This document shows, piece after piece, positions 8,022 to 16,674 of a stretch of DNA of 64,000 nt. Every line of letters begins with the position of its first letter. Position 1 is the first letter of the stretch. Below the pieces are notes generated by a model. That model was given only the letters and a program-made list of their open reading frames with translations. It made no database searches and was not told the DNA's origin. Made by a program: the position numbers and the translations under genes. The DNA is taken from contig NZ_CP195793.1 in the NCBI RefSeq assembly GCF_051466335.1, positions 4,650,001-4,714,000 on the forward strand, in the 5' to 3' direction. The stretch comes from Planctomicrobium sp051466335 (lineage in GTDB: Bacteria > Planctomycetota > Planctomycetia > Planctomycetales > Planctomycetaceae).

Positions 8022-8633
8022 TTAGATCGTACAGTGCAAGCTTTCCTTCAATATAGACTCCCATGCCTTGCTTTGATCCAAATCATCTACGAGCGGTTCA
8101 GACCTATCCGACGAGAAGCCGTCTATCCCATGCTGAATCATGTATGTGGGGTAGTAAGTAGGAGCGCCAATTGCCTTAATGCTGTCGCAAGCACTCTGCA
8201 ATTCTTTGGAGTCAGGCGTGAACATGTCGGAATAGGCATTCCATTTGCTTTTCTGCTGGGAACTCAGGGAGCTGATGTATTGCATGATGAGGACTGTGCG
8301 CGCTTGATGTGCCGTCACATCTGCGACACGCTTGGCATCGAATCGCACGTAACTCCCTGCCAACAGAAATAGACCTGTCGCATTCGCGTATGACGACTCC
8401 CGCACGCATTTGGCAAACGCATTGTAAAGGTCGGGTGGCGTATACTCGCTTTTTGCGGAGGCAAGCGGGATACAATCAAGCTCATGCGTTACAGCGAGAT
8501 TGCCCTGTGCTTCGTAGTTTGTAACCACAGTACCTGATGTGGCGCCAGGCTGAAGTGCGCGATATTCGCTGGAAAATGCGTCCGTTGACACGACTATGGC
8601 GATGACAACAAGTATTGATGACGTTAGCCGCAT
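8022..8633 (-). CDS. Exported hypothetical protein, 203 aa, middle gene of the lipase/coiled-coil locus
   Basis: Not recognised. The N-terminus 'MRLTSSILVVIAIVVSTDAFSSE' (in two parts, charged start, hydrophobic core, small residues before FSSE) is a good Sec signal peptide with cleavage near residue 19-21. The mature part has no further membrane segment and has four cysteines (near 54, 76, 149 and 201) that could form disulfides in the periplasm. It lies 15 bases downstream of the 988-aa gene and 35 bases upstream of the lipase-like gene, all leftward, so it is surely part of that operon. By position it could be a periplasmic protector against the lipase or a partner of the coiled-coil protein; both are speculation. 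Confidence 0.7.
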   Translation of the reverse strand: MRLTSSILVVIAIVVSTDAFSSEYRALQPGATSGTVVTNYEAQGNLAVTHELDCIPLASAKSEYTPPDLYNAFAKCVRESSYANATGLFLLAGSYVRFDAKRVADVTAHQARTVLIMQYISSLSSQQKSKWNAYSDMFTPDSKELQSACDSIKAIGAPTYYPTYMIQHGIDGFSSDRSEPLVDDLDQSKAWESILKESLHCTI

Positions 8634-8648
8634 GGATACCTCATTGCA

Positions 8649-11615
8649 CTACCTTCCGCGCCTTTCGGAAGTATTTTCCAGGTAATGTTCCTCCAGTGAT
8701 GCGCGGAAACGCGCCTCGTGACTGCCTGGTTTAATGATCGCCGGATTCAGGATGCGTTTCGGCTCCTCGTCCAGCTTGTGAATCTGCTGCTCAATCAGGC
8801 GGCGATCCGCGTCGGTGGAGACCTGTAGCTGCTTTTCCAGGTTCATCTTGTAGATGTCCAGGAACAGATCGTAGCGGTTCATCGCGTCGCGCGTGATCAG
8901 CTTGACATAGTTATCGAAGACGGCACCGTAATCTCCTGTGGTGATGCCAGCCTTCAGCCGTTCACGAAACTGCTGCACCTTTGGGTTTTTGTCGTGAAGC
9001 TGGCCAAGCTCCGCAAAGAAGTCGAAGAACGTTGAGGCAATCAGGTTATCCAGTCGCTCGCCCACTTTTTCACGATACTCCTCCACGGAGCTAAAGCTCA
9101 TCTGCTGCACGAAGCGGTTGATAACGTCATTGGCCATTGGGTACGCGGCGGGCGCTTCCGGATTTTCGGAGAAGATGTTATTCACGCCCGCTGTTTTGAC
9201 CGCCTGCGGAAGGTAGTATTCATAGCCGCAGACACGCAGGAAGGTGTCACCGACTGTCGGCTGCTGTGCGCTGCGGTGTTCCATGAAGTGCTTGGCGTCG
9301 TCGGTGAAGCCTTCCATGTGCTCCTTCGGAAAGGCGTTGATTCGCTTTGGACGCGTCGTGGAAGGTGAGGGTTGACCGTCTCGCAGCTTGGTATCGTAAA
9401 GCTTCCGGTCACCGTGCCGGTGCAGATAGAAGTCAAAGACGTGCTTCACATCCTGCACGCCAACAATCGACATGCCAAACTCGTTGGCAAAAAGCGCCCG
9501 CACGGCCTTGTCGGTCTCGTCTCGTACCATCTCCCTCGCCCAATGCAATTGCGAGCCATACGGCAAGAGATTCGCTTGCTGAATCACGTCTATCTTGGCC
9601 GCCTTTGACAGATAGCTGCCGATGTTGGGCTTGAGCGTGGAATCAACGAAGTCGCGTAACGCCTCCTGGGCAGGTCCCAGTTGGCCTGTACGCGGGAGTG
9701 CGTTGGACTCCGCCAGGATCACCTCCATGTCACCCGTATTCGCAATGCCAAGGCAGAAGTGCTCCATCGCGGTCCCCAACCTGCCACGCAGAATGCCAAG
9801 CAGGGTGTCGACCGATTCCGCTCCGCTCAACTCGCAGGCATCCTGGAGGTTTTGCGTGTTCTGGTTCCCCGACTGCAAACAGAAACGAGCCAGGTAGGCT
9901 TGTCGCGTTCGCGCGATAGTCAACGCATCCTGGCAGTAGGGCTGAAACTCGTGCTGCTCCACAATGGTCTTGATGTCGTCCAGAATCTTGTCGATTTCCT
10001 GGCGATGTTCGGCCACGTTGACCTTTTGCGACTTGAGGTGGGCCAGAAACTCTTCTCTGATGGCAAGCCTGGCTGCGTCCTCTTGTTGCTCCTGACCCTG
10101 GTATTGTGCTGCGACTTCACCAGCCGCCGCGCTCGTCACGCCTGTGCCCAGTCCGACCAGCATCGGCAGGAGCAACGTCCCGATTCCGGTCATCGCGCCG
10201 CCCGCAAAAATGGCTCCCCCAAGAATGAGTCCTGCTTGTTGCGCCCCGCTGCGGATACTGCTGGACGCCACTTTACCGCCGATATAGGCCGCCGTTGTTT
10301 TCCTGGCGTTGATCTTCTTCGTGATCTCGATCGTTTCTTCTGTATTTACAATCCGCTCATCCAGCCTCCGGTTCTGGGCCTCGCCATCCCTGACGCGCGC
10401 CTGGAGACTGTCAACGTCTTTTTTCTTTGCCAGCCCCTCTGCCTCCAGCCTCTCGATGCGGTCCTGAACCCCCTGAAAGAGCCCTTCAAAATGCTGGAGC
10501 TGGGCGTTGGAAAGGTCCAGGGCTGTTTGCAGGCGTTCCTGGATCGGAAGATTGCGCGAAAGCACAGCACCGTAATCCACCGGCTGGGTGTTGTTTTCGG
10601 CCCACTTGGTGGCGTCCGACTGCTTTTGCTCCGGGGCCTCTGGCAACTTTCTGCGCCCCGAGAGCGATAACGGCTTTTGCCCCAGGATTTCCAGGGGTCG
10701 ATAATCGTCCGTGTCAGCCTGTTGCAAGTCATCGACTTTGCTGGCAAGAATCTGAAAATAGTCGAAGTTCGGAATCACGTCCTGATTGAGAAACTGCTTG
10801 AATGCTCGCTCCTCAGCGGAAAGGGCAAGATTCTTCCTGGGATCGCCCTTTGCCTCGTGTTCCTGCCCCCAATGCAATGCCTGCTCAAGTGCGGTCCGGC
10901 TCAGCGTGCCATAGGTAAAAGGCGTGGCAGAGGCACGGAGTTCAGGGGATGCCAGCATTGCCTCAAGAGTGGTGCCTTGCTGTCGCGCAGCACTATCCAT
11001 CAAGTCAGCAGCGGTGAGTGCATGATCGGTGAGAATATACTGCACCATCAATTCGTAGTGTCTTTTGCTGTTTTCCTGCTTTTCAGGATCTAGTTTGCCT
11101 GCGAGCTCGATCCGTTCGGATTCCAGCAAAGCCAGCTCTTTACTTTCCCGCTCTAAAACAGGGGTGTAACTGTCGCGGAGCTCCCGATGCCTCTCCGCCT
11201 CATCTTCGAAGGCCTTTTGCGCGGCAGCTAATTTCTGCTTCTGGATCGCCAATCCTTCTTCAAGAGCCTCTCTAGTCCCCGGCTTAGGCATCCGCAGGGC
11301 ATCCTCGTACTCCGACACCCAGTTTCTGCATGAGAAGACACGCTCAAGTGCTCTCTCAACACTTTCTTTGTGCAATGACACGGTGCCGTTCATGGTGACG
11401 CGACGGTCATGCAAGTGCGATATGCGTTTTGACAGCTCTGCTTCCCTGGCGTGCAGCAGGGGGACTTCTTCGGGACGAACCACTTCTCCAGCTTTGACGC
11501 CCTCCAGGGCCTGCTGCAACTCTGCTCGCTTGTTGTGCAACCCCTGCAATACCGGCTGTTCGTCGCTGTATGGATTGTTGTCGTCTACACTATTACCCAT
11601 ATCCTCCGATTCCAT
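8649..11615 (-). CDS. Large coiled-coil protein with central hydrophobic Gly/Ala-rich segment, 988 aa, unknown function
   Basis: Not recognised. The start may be the ATG at 11615 or the one five codons later ('MGNSVDDN'). The layout is: helical coiled coil at about 20-190 (many E, L, K, R heptads); a mixed helical region to about 350; a second coiled coil at about 365-450; a strongly hydrophobic, glycine-rich stretch at about 462-515 ('GLILGGAIFAGGAMTGIG', 'LLLPMLVGLGTGVTSAAAG') long enough for a membrane hairpin; a third coiled coil at about 520-560; then a helical C-terminal third. This order resembles helical pore-forming proteins and secretion translocators in general shape, but no sequence family is identified. 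It is the first and largest gene of the trio. Confidence 0.7.
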   Translation of the reverse strand: MESEDMGNSVDDNNPYSDEQPVLQGLHNKRAELQQALEGVKAGEVVRPEEVPLLHAREAELSKRISHLHDRRVTMNGTVSLHKESVERALERVFSCRNWVSEYEDALRMPKPGTREALEEGLAIQKQKLAAAQKAFEDEAERHRELRDSYTPVLERESKELALLESERIELAGKLDPEKQENSKRHYELMVQYILTDHALTAADLMDSAARQQGTTLEAMLASPELRASATPFTYGTLSRTALEQALHWGQEHEAKGDPRKNLALSAEERAFKQFLNQDVIPNFDYFQILASKVDDLQQADTDDYRPLEILGQKPLSLSGRRKLPEAPEQKQSDATKWAENNTQPVDYGAVLSRNLPIQERLQTALDLSNAQLQHFEGLFQGVQDRIERLEAEGLAKKKDVDSLQARVRDGEAQNRRLDERIVNTEETIEITKKINARKTTAAYIGGKVASSSIRSGAQQAGLILGGAIFAGGAMTGIGTLLLPMLVGLGTGVTSAAAGEVAAQYQGQEQQEDAARLAIREEFLAHLKSQKVNVAEHRQEIDKILDDIKTIVEQHEFQPYCQDALTIARTRQAYLARFCLQSGNQNTQNLQDACELSGAESVDTLLGILRGRLGTAMEHFCLGIANTGDMEVILAESNALPRTGQLGPAQEALRDFVDSTLKPNIGSYLSKAAKIDVIQQANLLPYGSQLHWAREMVRDETDKAVRALFANEFGMSIVGVQDVKHVFDFYLHRHGDRKLYDTKLRDGQPSPSTTRPKRINAFPKEHMEGFTDDAKHFMEHRSAQQPTVGDTFLRVCGYEYYLPQAVKTAGVNNIFSENPEAPAAYPMANDVINRFVQQMSFSSVEEYREKVGERLDNLIASTFFDFFAELGQLHDKNPKVQQFRERLKAGITTGDYGAVFDNYVKLITRDAMNRYDLFLDIYKMNLEKQLQVSTDADRRLIEQQIHKLDEEPKRILNPAIIKPGSHEARFRASLEEHYLENTSERRGR

Positions 11616-11912
11616 GTCCTTTAATCAGTCGCAGCGCACTTGGTACGACTACACATGACCAGCACCGAGATAGGTTAACGTATATTTACGCTTCGTTGCA
11701 AGAACTATATTGCGCATCATGGACATGCAGTTGCCTTCTCTGCACGCAACCAACTGTATTATAACTCCATTTTCAATATGTGAATGTCGTGCGATATTTC
11801 TGTGGTCGCCTCTGCCATACGACATGCTGGTCTATAACATGGAACCGAAATAGGATATCAATAAATTGACACTGGCGCCGGGGTAGTCCATGATGTGTGC
11901 TGAAGTACGATT

Positions 11913-12278
11913 ATGGATAGTGCTATGACGAGCAACGCAAGCAACTACGTTATTGCTGGCAAAATTGCCAGCACGGTGGGAATCGGTGTCATCCTTGCTG
12001 TGAGTGCAAAGGCGATTGACTCCAGCATGGCCACGCCACCCGCCGCGGTGAAGGAGTACATTGATAAACATGGCGATATGCCGTCGTATCTCGCCGCATC
12101 ACAATTGACACGGCACGAACCAGATTACCAGAAGGCGATTCAGGCGAACTGGCACCATAACGCTAGGGGTCTCCTTTACAGTGCGGCCGTTTTTGCCGCA
12201 GCCGCTGCCGGACTGCTTGTGACCTGGCGATCTCCGCTTGTGGAAAAGACAGTCAGCACGTTGGGCCGATCAATATAG
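11913..12278 (+). CDS. Small two-helix membrane protein, 121 aa, unknown function
   Basis: Not recognised. Two hydrophobic segments are visible: about 13-33 ('YVIAGKIASTVGIGVILAV') and about 85-105 ('LLYSAAVFAAAAAGLLVTW'), with a polar loop containing 'HEPDYQKAIQANWHHNARG'. The start may be the ATG at 11913 or the in-frame ATG at 11928. It is transcribed away from the 988-aa coiled-coil gene across a 297-base A+T-rich gap that probably holds promoters for both. The next gene begins at the base after its stop codon, so the two small genes are co-translated. It may be part of the same cargo system. Confidence 0.6.
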   Translation: MDSAMTSNASNYVIAGKIASTVGIGVILAVSAKAIDSSMATPPAAVKEYIDKHGDMPSYLAASQLTRHEPDYQKAIQANWHHNARGLLYSAAVFAAAAAGLLVTWRSPLVEKTVSTLGRSI

Positions 12279-12548
12279 ATGCACATGGCGTTTACCTACC
12301 AGCAGAAACTTGCTCTGCAAGACGGAAGCATGGTGTTTTACCATGAGGCGAATCTCCCAATCGGCGATGTGTTTCACTTCATTACGAATGTGCCTGGCGT
12401 TCAGCTAGAACGCTATTTCGCGTTTCTCGCTAATAATAGTGACTTCCAAGTAAGCGACCTGGAAGCATTTGGAAGAATTCTGCGGTGCGAGAAAGGAAAG
12501 ATGACTGACCTTGAGATAGGGCTTTTCTTGCTCAACAGGCTTTGGTAG
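12279..12548 (+). CDS. Small hypothetical protein, 89 aa, paired with the membrane protein upstream
   Basis: Not recognised. Soluble and compact: 'FTYQQKLALQDGSMVFYHEA' then 'VQLERYFAFLANNSDFQVSD' and an ending 'IGLFLLNRLW'. The ATG at 12279 directly follows the TAG of the 121-aa gene; a second ATG lies two codons on. The gene ends only a few bases from a transposase remnant on the other strand, so the cargo block ends here. No function is proposed. Confidence 0.55.
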   Translation: MHMAFTYQQKLALQDGSMVFYHEANLPIGDVFHFITNVPGVQLERYFAFLANNSDFQVSDLEAFGRILRCEKGKMTDLEIGLFLLNRLW

Positions 12549-12556
12549 CCATCGTC

Positions 12557-12745
12557 TCTTCTGGACAACGCTGACGAGAACCAGTGCCCAAACCTACTGA
12601 TGGCAATCAACGCACAAGCCAGGTGTAGGAAGCCGTCGTACAGGAAGGCGTAGTGCTCATGGCGGACCAGCAGACGGCGGTAGCGATACAGCCAACCGAA
12701 CATCCGCTCAACCAGGTACTTCCGCGCCCGTCGCAGACAGGAAAG
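12557..12745 (-). pseudogene. C-terminal remnant of an IS5-family transposase (inverted relative to the left remnant)
   Basis: The minus frame reads 'ARKYLVERMFGWLYRYRRLL', then 'VRHEHYAFLYDGFLHLACAL' and 'IAISRFG'. This is the usual end of one branch of IS5-type transposases (VER.F.WL...RRL..R.E....Y..F...A). The N-terminal catalytic part is missing and the normal stop is lost. It closes the right side of the 6-12.5 kb cargo block. Confidence 0.65.
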
Positions 12746-12898
12746 TGCGGCTTCGCCGCCCGAGGCAGAACTGCAAGCATCCATGCCGTCGGCACTCCGA
12801 TCACGACTGCAATGGCGCCTTCTCATGTTCCTGAAGTATATGATCAGCGAAACGCTATTTTCGTTCCTTCGTCTTGGTCAAATAAGCCATCCGTAGCT

Positions 12899-12914
12899 GT
12901 TAACGATCGTTAAC
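12899..12914. promoter_or_regulatory. Perfect 16-bp palindrome upstream of the relaxase region
   Basis: GTTAACGATCGTTAAC reads the same on both strands. A shorter relative, CGTTAACG, occurs just upstream of the relaxase start near 13147. It lies in the 12.75-13.18 kb non-coding stretch. It is probably a binding site for a dimeric regulator or part of the transfer origin. Confidence 0.45.
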
Positions 12915-13066
12915 CGTAGTGCAGACACCTCCTTTGCGCAACTAAAAGCGGTCATGGATGCACACCGTCCGCCGAATTCCAACTGTCTGGGACAATCAGG
13001 CAGCGATTGGCCGAAAAATCTCTGAAAAATCAACCACAACGAGTCTTGTGGCGGTGACAACACAAC

Positions 13067-13121
13067 CATGTTGCAGTGACATTGCAACATGCAAAAATCT
13101 CGCAAATCGGCTCTCAGAGCC
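13067..13121. other. Candidate origin of transfer (oriT) region with two inverted repeats
   Basis: Immediately upstream of the relaxase gene are a 9-bp inverted repeat (CATGTTGCA at 13067-13075 and TGCAACATG at 13083-13091, 7-base loop) and a compact one (GGCTCT-C-AGAGCC, 13109-13121). MobF relaxases usually nick at an inverted-repeat-containing oriT close to their own gene. The repeats are seen; the oriT role and the nick position are inferred. Confidence 0.45.
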
Positions 13122-13179
13122 AGAGAGCACATTGTAGTTAAGGAAGCGTTAACGAATCTGTGTCATGATAAAATGAGGC

Positions 13180-15870
13180 ATGATTCGCGTCTCGCAACAG
13201 AACAGTGCCGCCGGAGCCAAGCGTTATTACGCCACGGCCGACTATTACATTGACGGTCAGGAACTGGTCGGCCAGTGGGGTGGCAAAGGGGCCGAACGGC
13301 TCGGCCTGTCTGGCGCAGTCGGCAAGCAAGCCTTTGAGCAACTCTGCGACAACCTTGATCCCCGTACCGGCCAGCCGCTGACCGTCCGTACCCGCACGGA
13401 ACGCACGGTTGGCTATGATTTCACATTCTCGGTGCCCAAGTCCGTATCACTGCTGTATGCCCTGCATGGCGATCAGGAGATTCTCGACGCATTTCGCTCC
13501 GCCACCCAAGAGACGATGCGGGAAATGGAAGCGGAAATGAAAACCCGCGTCCGCACGGAGGGACGGGATGAGAACCGCACGACCGGCAACATGGTTTGGG
13601 CCGAGTTCATCCATACCACCTCGCGCCCGGTCGATGGAATCCCCGATCCGCAGCTTCACGCCCATTGTTTCGTCTTCAACAGCACCTTCGATCAGGAGGA
13701 GAATCGCTGGAAGGCGGGCCAGTTTCGCGAACTCAAACGCGATGCCCCGTACTTCCAGGCGGCGTTCCGTGTCCGGTTGGCCAATCATCTGCAAGACATG
13801 GGGTATGGCGTCGTCCGCAAACGAGACGATTTCGAGATCGCCGGAATTCCCAAGGACATCCTCAGCCGGTTCTCGCGACGGACGGAATTGATCGAGCAGA
13901 TCGCCCAGGAAAAGGGAATCACCAATCCCGACCGCAAAGCAGAACTTGGTGCCGAGACCCGCGAGCATAAGGGCAAGAATCTCAGCATGCCCGAACTCCA
14001 GAAGGAATGGAAATCTCGCCTGACGCAGGATGAACAGGACTGGATCGCCGAGGTGTACCGCCGGGAGATCAAGCCGGTTCGCCCCGAGCCGGGCGAACGC
14101 ACGGCGGTCGCTCACGCCATCAAACATAGTTTTGTGCGTGAGGCGGTCGTGCCCGAGCGCAAGCTGATGACCGAAGCATTGAAACGAGGCTTGGGTAGCG
14201 TGACGGTGGATGCCGTTGCCAAGGAACTCTCTACCCGCCCTCTGATTCGCAGCCACGTCGAAGGCCGCGACATGGCGACGACACGCGAGATGCTCGCCCT
14301 GGAATCGAAGCTCGTGGACTTTGCCCGCGACGGTCGGGGCCGCTGCCGACCGCTCGGCGACCCGAAACGAAAGATGGCCCGCAATTGGCTCAACGAGGAA
14401 CAGCAAGCCGCCGTGCGGCATGTGCTGGGTTCCCGCGACCGCGTGATGGTCATTCGCGGCGTCGCCGGGACCGGTAAGACCACGCTGGAACAGGAACTCG
14501 GCGAAGCCTTGGCAGACGCCGGAAAACCGGTTGTGGCCCTGGCCCAATCGGTGAAAGCCAGCCGCGAGGTGCTACGGCAGGATGCGGGGTTTGACACTGC
14601 CGATACGGTCGCCAGATTCCTGAAAGACATCGAAATGCAGCAGTCGGCCAAAGATGGCGTCATCCTCGTCGATGAAGCGAGCCAACTTGGCACGCGGGAT
14701 ATGCTCGCGGTGTTCACGGTGGCCGAGACCGTCAACGCCCGCGTCGTGCTGGTCGGCGACCGGCGGCAGCATAAGAGCGTGACGGCGGGCGAACCGCTGA
14801 AGTTGCTCGAAGACCGGGCGGGCCTGCCTGTGGCCGAGGTCACGGAAATCCAGCGGCAGAGCGGCAAGTATAAGCAAATCGCCAAGGACCTGAGTGAAGG
14901 ACGGGTTGGCCACGCCTTCGAGCAACTGGATGATCTCAAATGGATCAGGCAGGTGGATGATGAGGAACGCTACCAACAGCTCGCTGCGGCGTATCTGGAC
15001 GCGGTGAAGGAACGCACGAAGGAAGGCAAACCGAAAACCGCCCTGGTCGTGTCCCCCATGCACGCCGAAGCGGCCAAGGTGACAGAGGCGATCCGCACGG
15101 CCATGAAAGCGGATGGAGCGCTCTCGGAGGAGCGGGTCGTCACCGCTTATGTGCCGGCGCACCTGACCGACGCTCAGAAAACCGACATCACCGAATACGA
15201 ACCGGGCGACCTGGTCCAGTTCCACCAGAACGCCACGGGGTTTGCCAAAGGGACGCGGCTGGTCGTGGATGAGGAAACAAAACCGCCCATTGAACAGGTG
15301 GAGCGGTTTGAGGTCTATCGTCCCAAACCACTTCCGCTCGCCATTGGCGACCGTATTCGCATCACCGCTGGCGGGACGACCAAAGATGGCGAACATCGTT
15401 TGAGTAACGGCGCTCTGTTTACCGTCGATGGTTTCACGCCGCACGGTGACATCAAGGTCAATGACGGCTGGGTGATCGACGGCGACTTCGGCCACATCGC
15501 CCACGGTTACGTCACCACCAGCCATGCGAGTCAGGGAACGACGGTCAACAAGGTGTTCATCGCCATCAACAGCGAGTCATTCAAGGCGACCGATCAGCGG
15601 ACGGCGTATGTGGCCATCACGCGCGGCAAGGAGCAGGCGGTGATTTTTACCGACGATCAAGAGGAACTGATCAAGGCGGCGACGCGGGCGGGTCAGTCGC
15701 TGACCGCCACGGAACTGGTCGATTCGCTGAACAATCCTGCTGGGAGATCCTCCGCCGAAGTCTTCGCCAATCGCCGGTTGGGGTGGCGTCATCCCGTCGT
15801 GCCGGAAATGGCCAAGTCGGTTCCGTCACAGGAAATAACTCCGAACAGGGAACACGATCATGCTCGATAA
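13180..15870 (+). CDS. MobF-family conjugative relaxase-helicase (TrwC/TraI type)
   Basis: 896 aa. The N-terminal relaxase domain (1 to about 300) has the catalytic tyrosines in 'RYYATADYY' (Tyr16/17 and Tyr22/23) and the three-histidine metal site H145, H160 and H162 ('FIHTTS' and 'QLHAHCFVFN'). The C-terminal half is a RecD/TraI-like SF1 helicase with Walker A 'GVAGTGKTT' (427-435), Walker B 'VILVDEA' (494-500), 'EIQRQSG' and the last motif 'AYVAITRGKEQ'. It nicks at oriT, stays bound to the 5' end and unwinds the transferred strand, working with the coupling protein at 25.4 kb. The 168-aa gene overlaps its end by 11 bases. All catalytic residues are intact. Confidence 0.96.
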   Translation: MIRVSQQNSAAGAKRYYATADYYIDGQELVGQWGGKGAERLGLSGAVGKQAFEQLCDNLDPRTGQPLTVRTRTERTVGYDFTFSVPKSVSLLYALHGDQEILDAFRSATQETMREMEAEMKTRVRTEGRDENRTTGNMVWAEFIHTTSRPVDGIPDPQLHAHCFVFNSTFDQEENRWKAGQFRELKRDAPYFQAAFRVRLANHLQDMGYGVVRKRDDFEIAGIPKDILSRFSRRTELIEQIAQEKGITNPDRKAELGAETREHKGKNLSMPELQKEWKSRLTQDEQDWIAEVYRREIKPVRPEPGERTAVAHAIKHSFVREAVVPERKLMTEALKRGLGSVTVDAVAKELSTRPLIRSHVEGRDMATTREMLALESKLVDFARDGRGRCRPLGDPKRKMARNWLNEEQQAAVRHVLGSRDRVMVIRGVAGTGKTTLEQELGEALADAGKPVVALAQSVKASREVLRQDAGFDTADTVARFLKDIEMQQSAKDGVILVDEASQLGTRDMLAVFTVAETVNARVVLVGDRRQHKSVTAGEPLKLLEDRAGLPVAEVTEIQRQSGKYKQIAKDLSEGRVGHAFEQLDDLKWIRQVDDEERYQQLAAAYLDAVKERTKEGKPKTALVVSPMHAEAAKVTEAIRTAMKADGALSEERVVTAYVPAHLTDAQKTDITEYEPGDLVQFHQNATGFAKGTRLVVDEETKPPIEQVERFEVYRPKPLPLAIGDRIRITAGGTTKDGEHRLSNGALFTVDGFTPHGDIKVNDGWVIDGDFGHIAHGYVTTSHASQGTTVNKVFIAINSESFKATDQRTAYVAITRGKEQAVIFTDDQEELIKAATRAGQSLTATELVDSLNNPAGRSSAEVFANRRLGWRHPVVPEMAKSVPSQEITPNREHDHAR

Positions 15871-16366
15871 CGGCACCACGCATCAAAATCGGCTCCAGGC
15901 CAATCCGCATCTGGCAGGCAAGATCGCGGGTGGCGGTCCCCATCCGCCGGATGGCGGCGAGGGGGCGTGCGCCGCGTTTGGGTTCCTGCGCGGCATTCGG
16001 GATCGGGCCGATGCCATCGAATTCCGCCTGGCCAGCGGCAACAGCGTCTGGTTCCCCTACAACTGGCTGGGCACCGTGAAGTTCGATCCCTCGGCGGGCC
16101 TGCTGCTCAAATTCTCCGGCGATCTGGTCTATCTGGTGCTGATCCGGGGGAGCAATCTCAACCGCCCCATCGAGGAGACCGGCATCGACCTGATCCGGGC
16201 AGGACTGCAACGCCATCGTGTCCTCTGGGTACGTGAGATGAGCGAAGAGGACATCTGCCAGACCGGTGAAAATGGGCCGACCATCGACAGTATCGTGATT
16301 GGCGAGTTTGAGACGCGGGCGGTGCTCACGGAATGGCTCACGCAGAATGCACCCATGTTCTTATAG
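15860..16366 (+). CDS. Hypothetical protein coupled to the relaxase gene, 168 aa
   Basis: Function not recognised. The ATG at 15860 lies inside the end of the relaxase gene, so it is translated with it. The N-terminal ~50 residues are polar and glycine-rich. The middle ('AIEFRLASGNSVWFPYNWLG', then 'VKFDPSAGLLLKFSGDLVYL') is a small beta-rich domain in the style of DUFs found behind TrwC genes on planctomycete elements. The C-terminal half contains 'RHRVLWVREMSEEDI' and ends 'LTQNAPMFL'. A role in transfer or in modulating the relaxase is inferred only from position. Confidence 0.7.
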   Translation: MLDNGTTHQNRLQANPHLAGKIAGGGPHPPDGGEGACAAFGFLRGIRDRADAIEFRLASGNSVWFPYNWLGTVKFDPSAGLLLKFSGDLVYLVLIRGSNLNRPIEETGIDLIRAGLQRHRVLWVREMSEEDICQTGENGPTIDSIVIGEFETRAVLTEWLTQNAPMFL

Positions 16367-16674
16367 GTCGACAAATATGGTGTATAAAATCGGGAAGGAG
16401 ATATATCTCCAGCTCGAGAGGCCGGTATCAGCCAGAACACTACTTGTTGAACTACACGAGATAGGTGTTGAAATTGGACTCGCCGCAAGCTGTTCGTGAC
16501 TGGTTAGCCGCTCATGTTCCAGCCTTTAATGGATAGCCTGATTTCATTCGGCATCTGATTCTCATTGCGCGGTCTCTCATACCGTGGCATAACACCAAAA
16601 ATGCCCTCGGTGAATTCTGCGTGGCATATTCAACACGGAGTGGGTTTGAGAAAGGGGCTGCTGGCGAAGCTATC
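16367..16674. promoter_or_regulatory. 308-base gap with a 14-bp palindrome at 16397-16410
   Basis: No convincing gene. GGAGATATATCTCC (16397-16410) is a perfect palindrome and a plausible operator for the methyltransferase gene downstream. A 40-codon frame from 16378 is open but shows no family resemblance. The frame of the next gene is also open upstream as far as about 16540, so that gene may start earlier than given. Confidence 0.35.

Noticed and set aside
9681..10670. 329-codon plus frame inside the coiled-coil gene
   Set aside because: Lies wholly opposite the 988-aa gene and has the unnatural composition of a shadow frame.
12878..13132. 84-codon minus frame upstream of the relaxase
   Set aside because: It covers the palindromes and the candidate oriT; translation has no family pattern.
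13447..14547. 366-codon minus frame inside the relaxase gene
   Set aside because: Shadow; the relaxase on the plus strand has all catalytic motifs.
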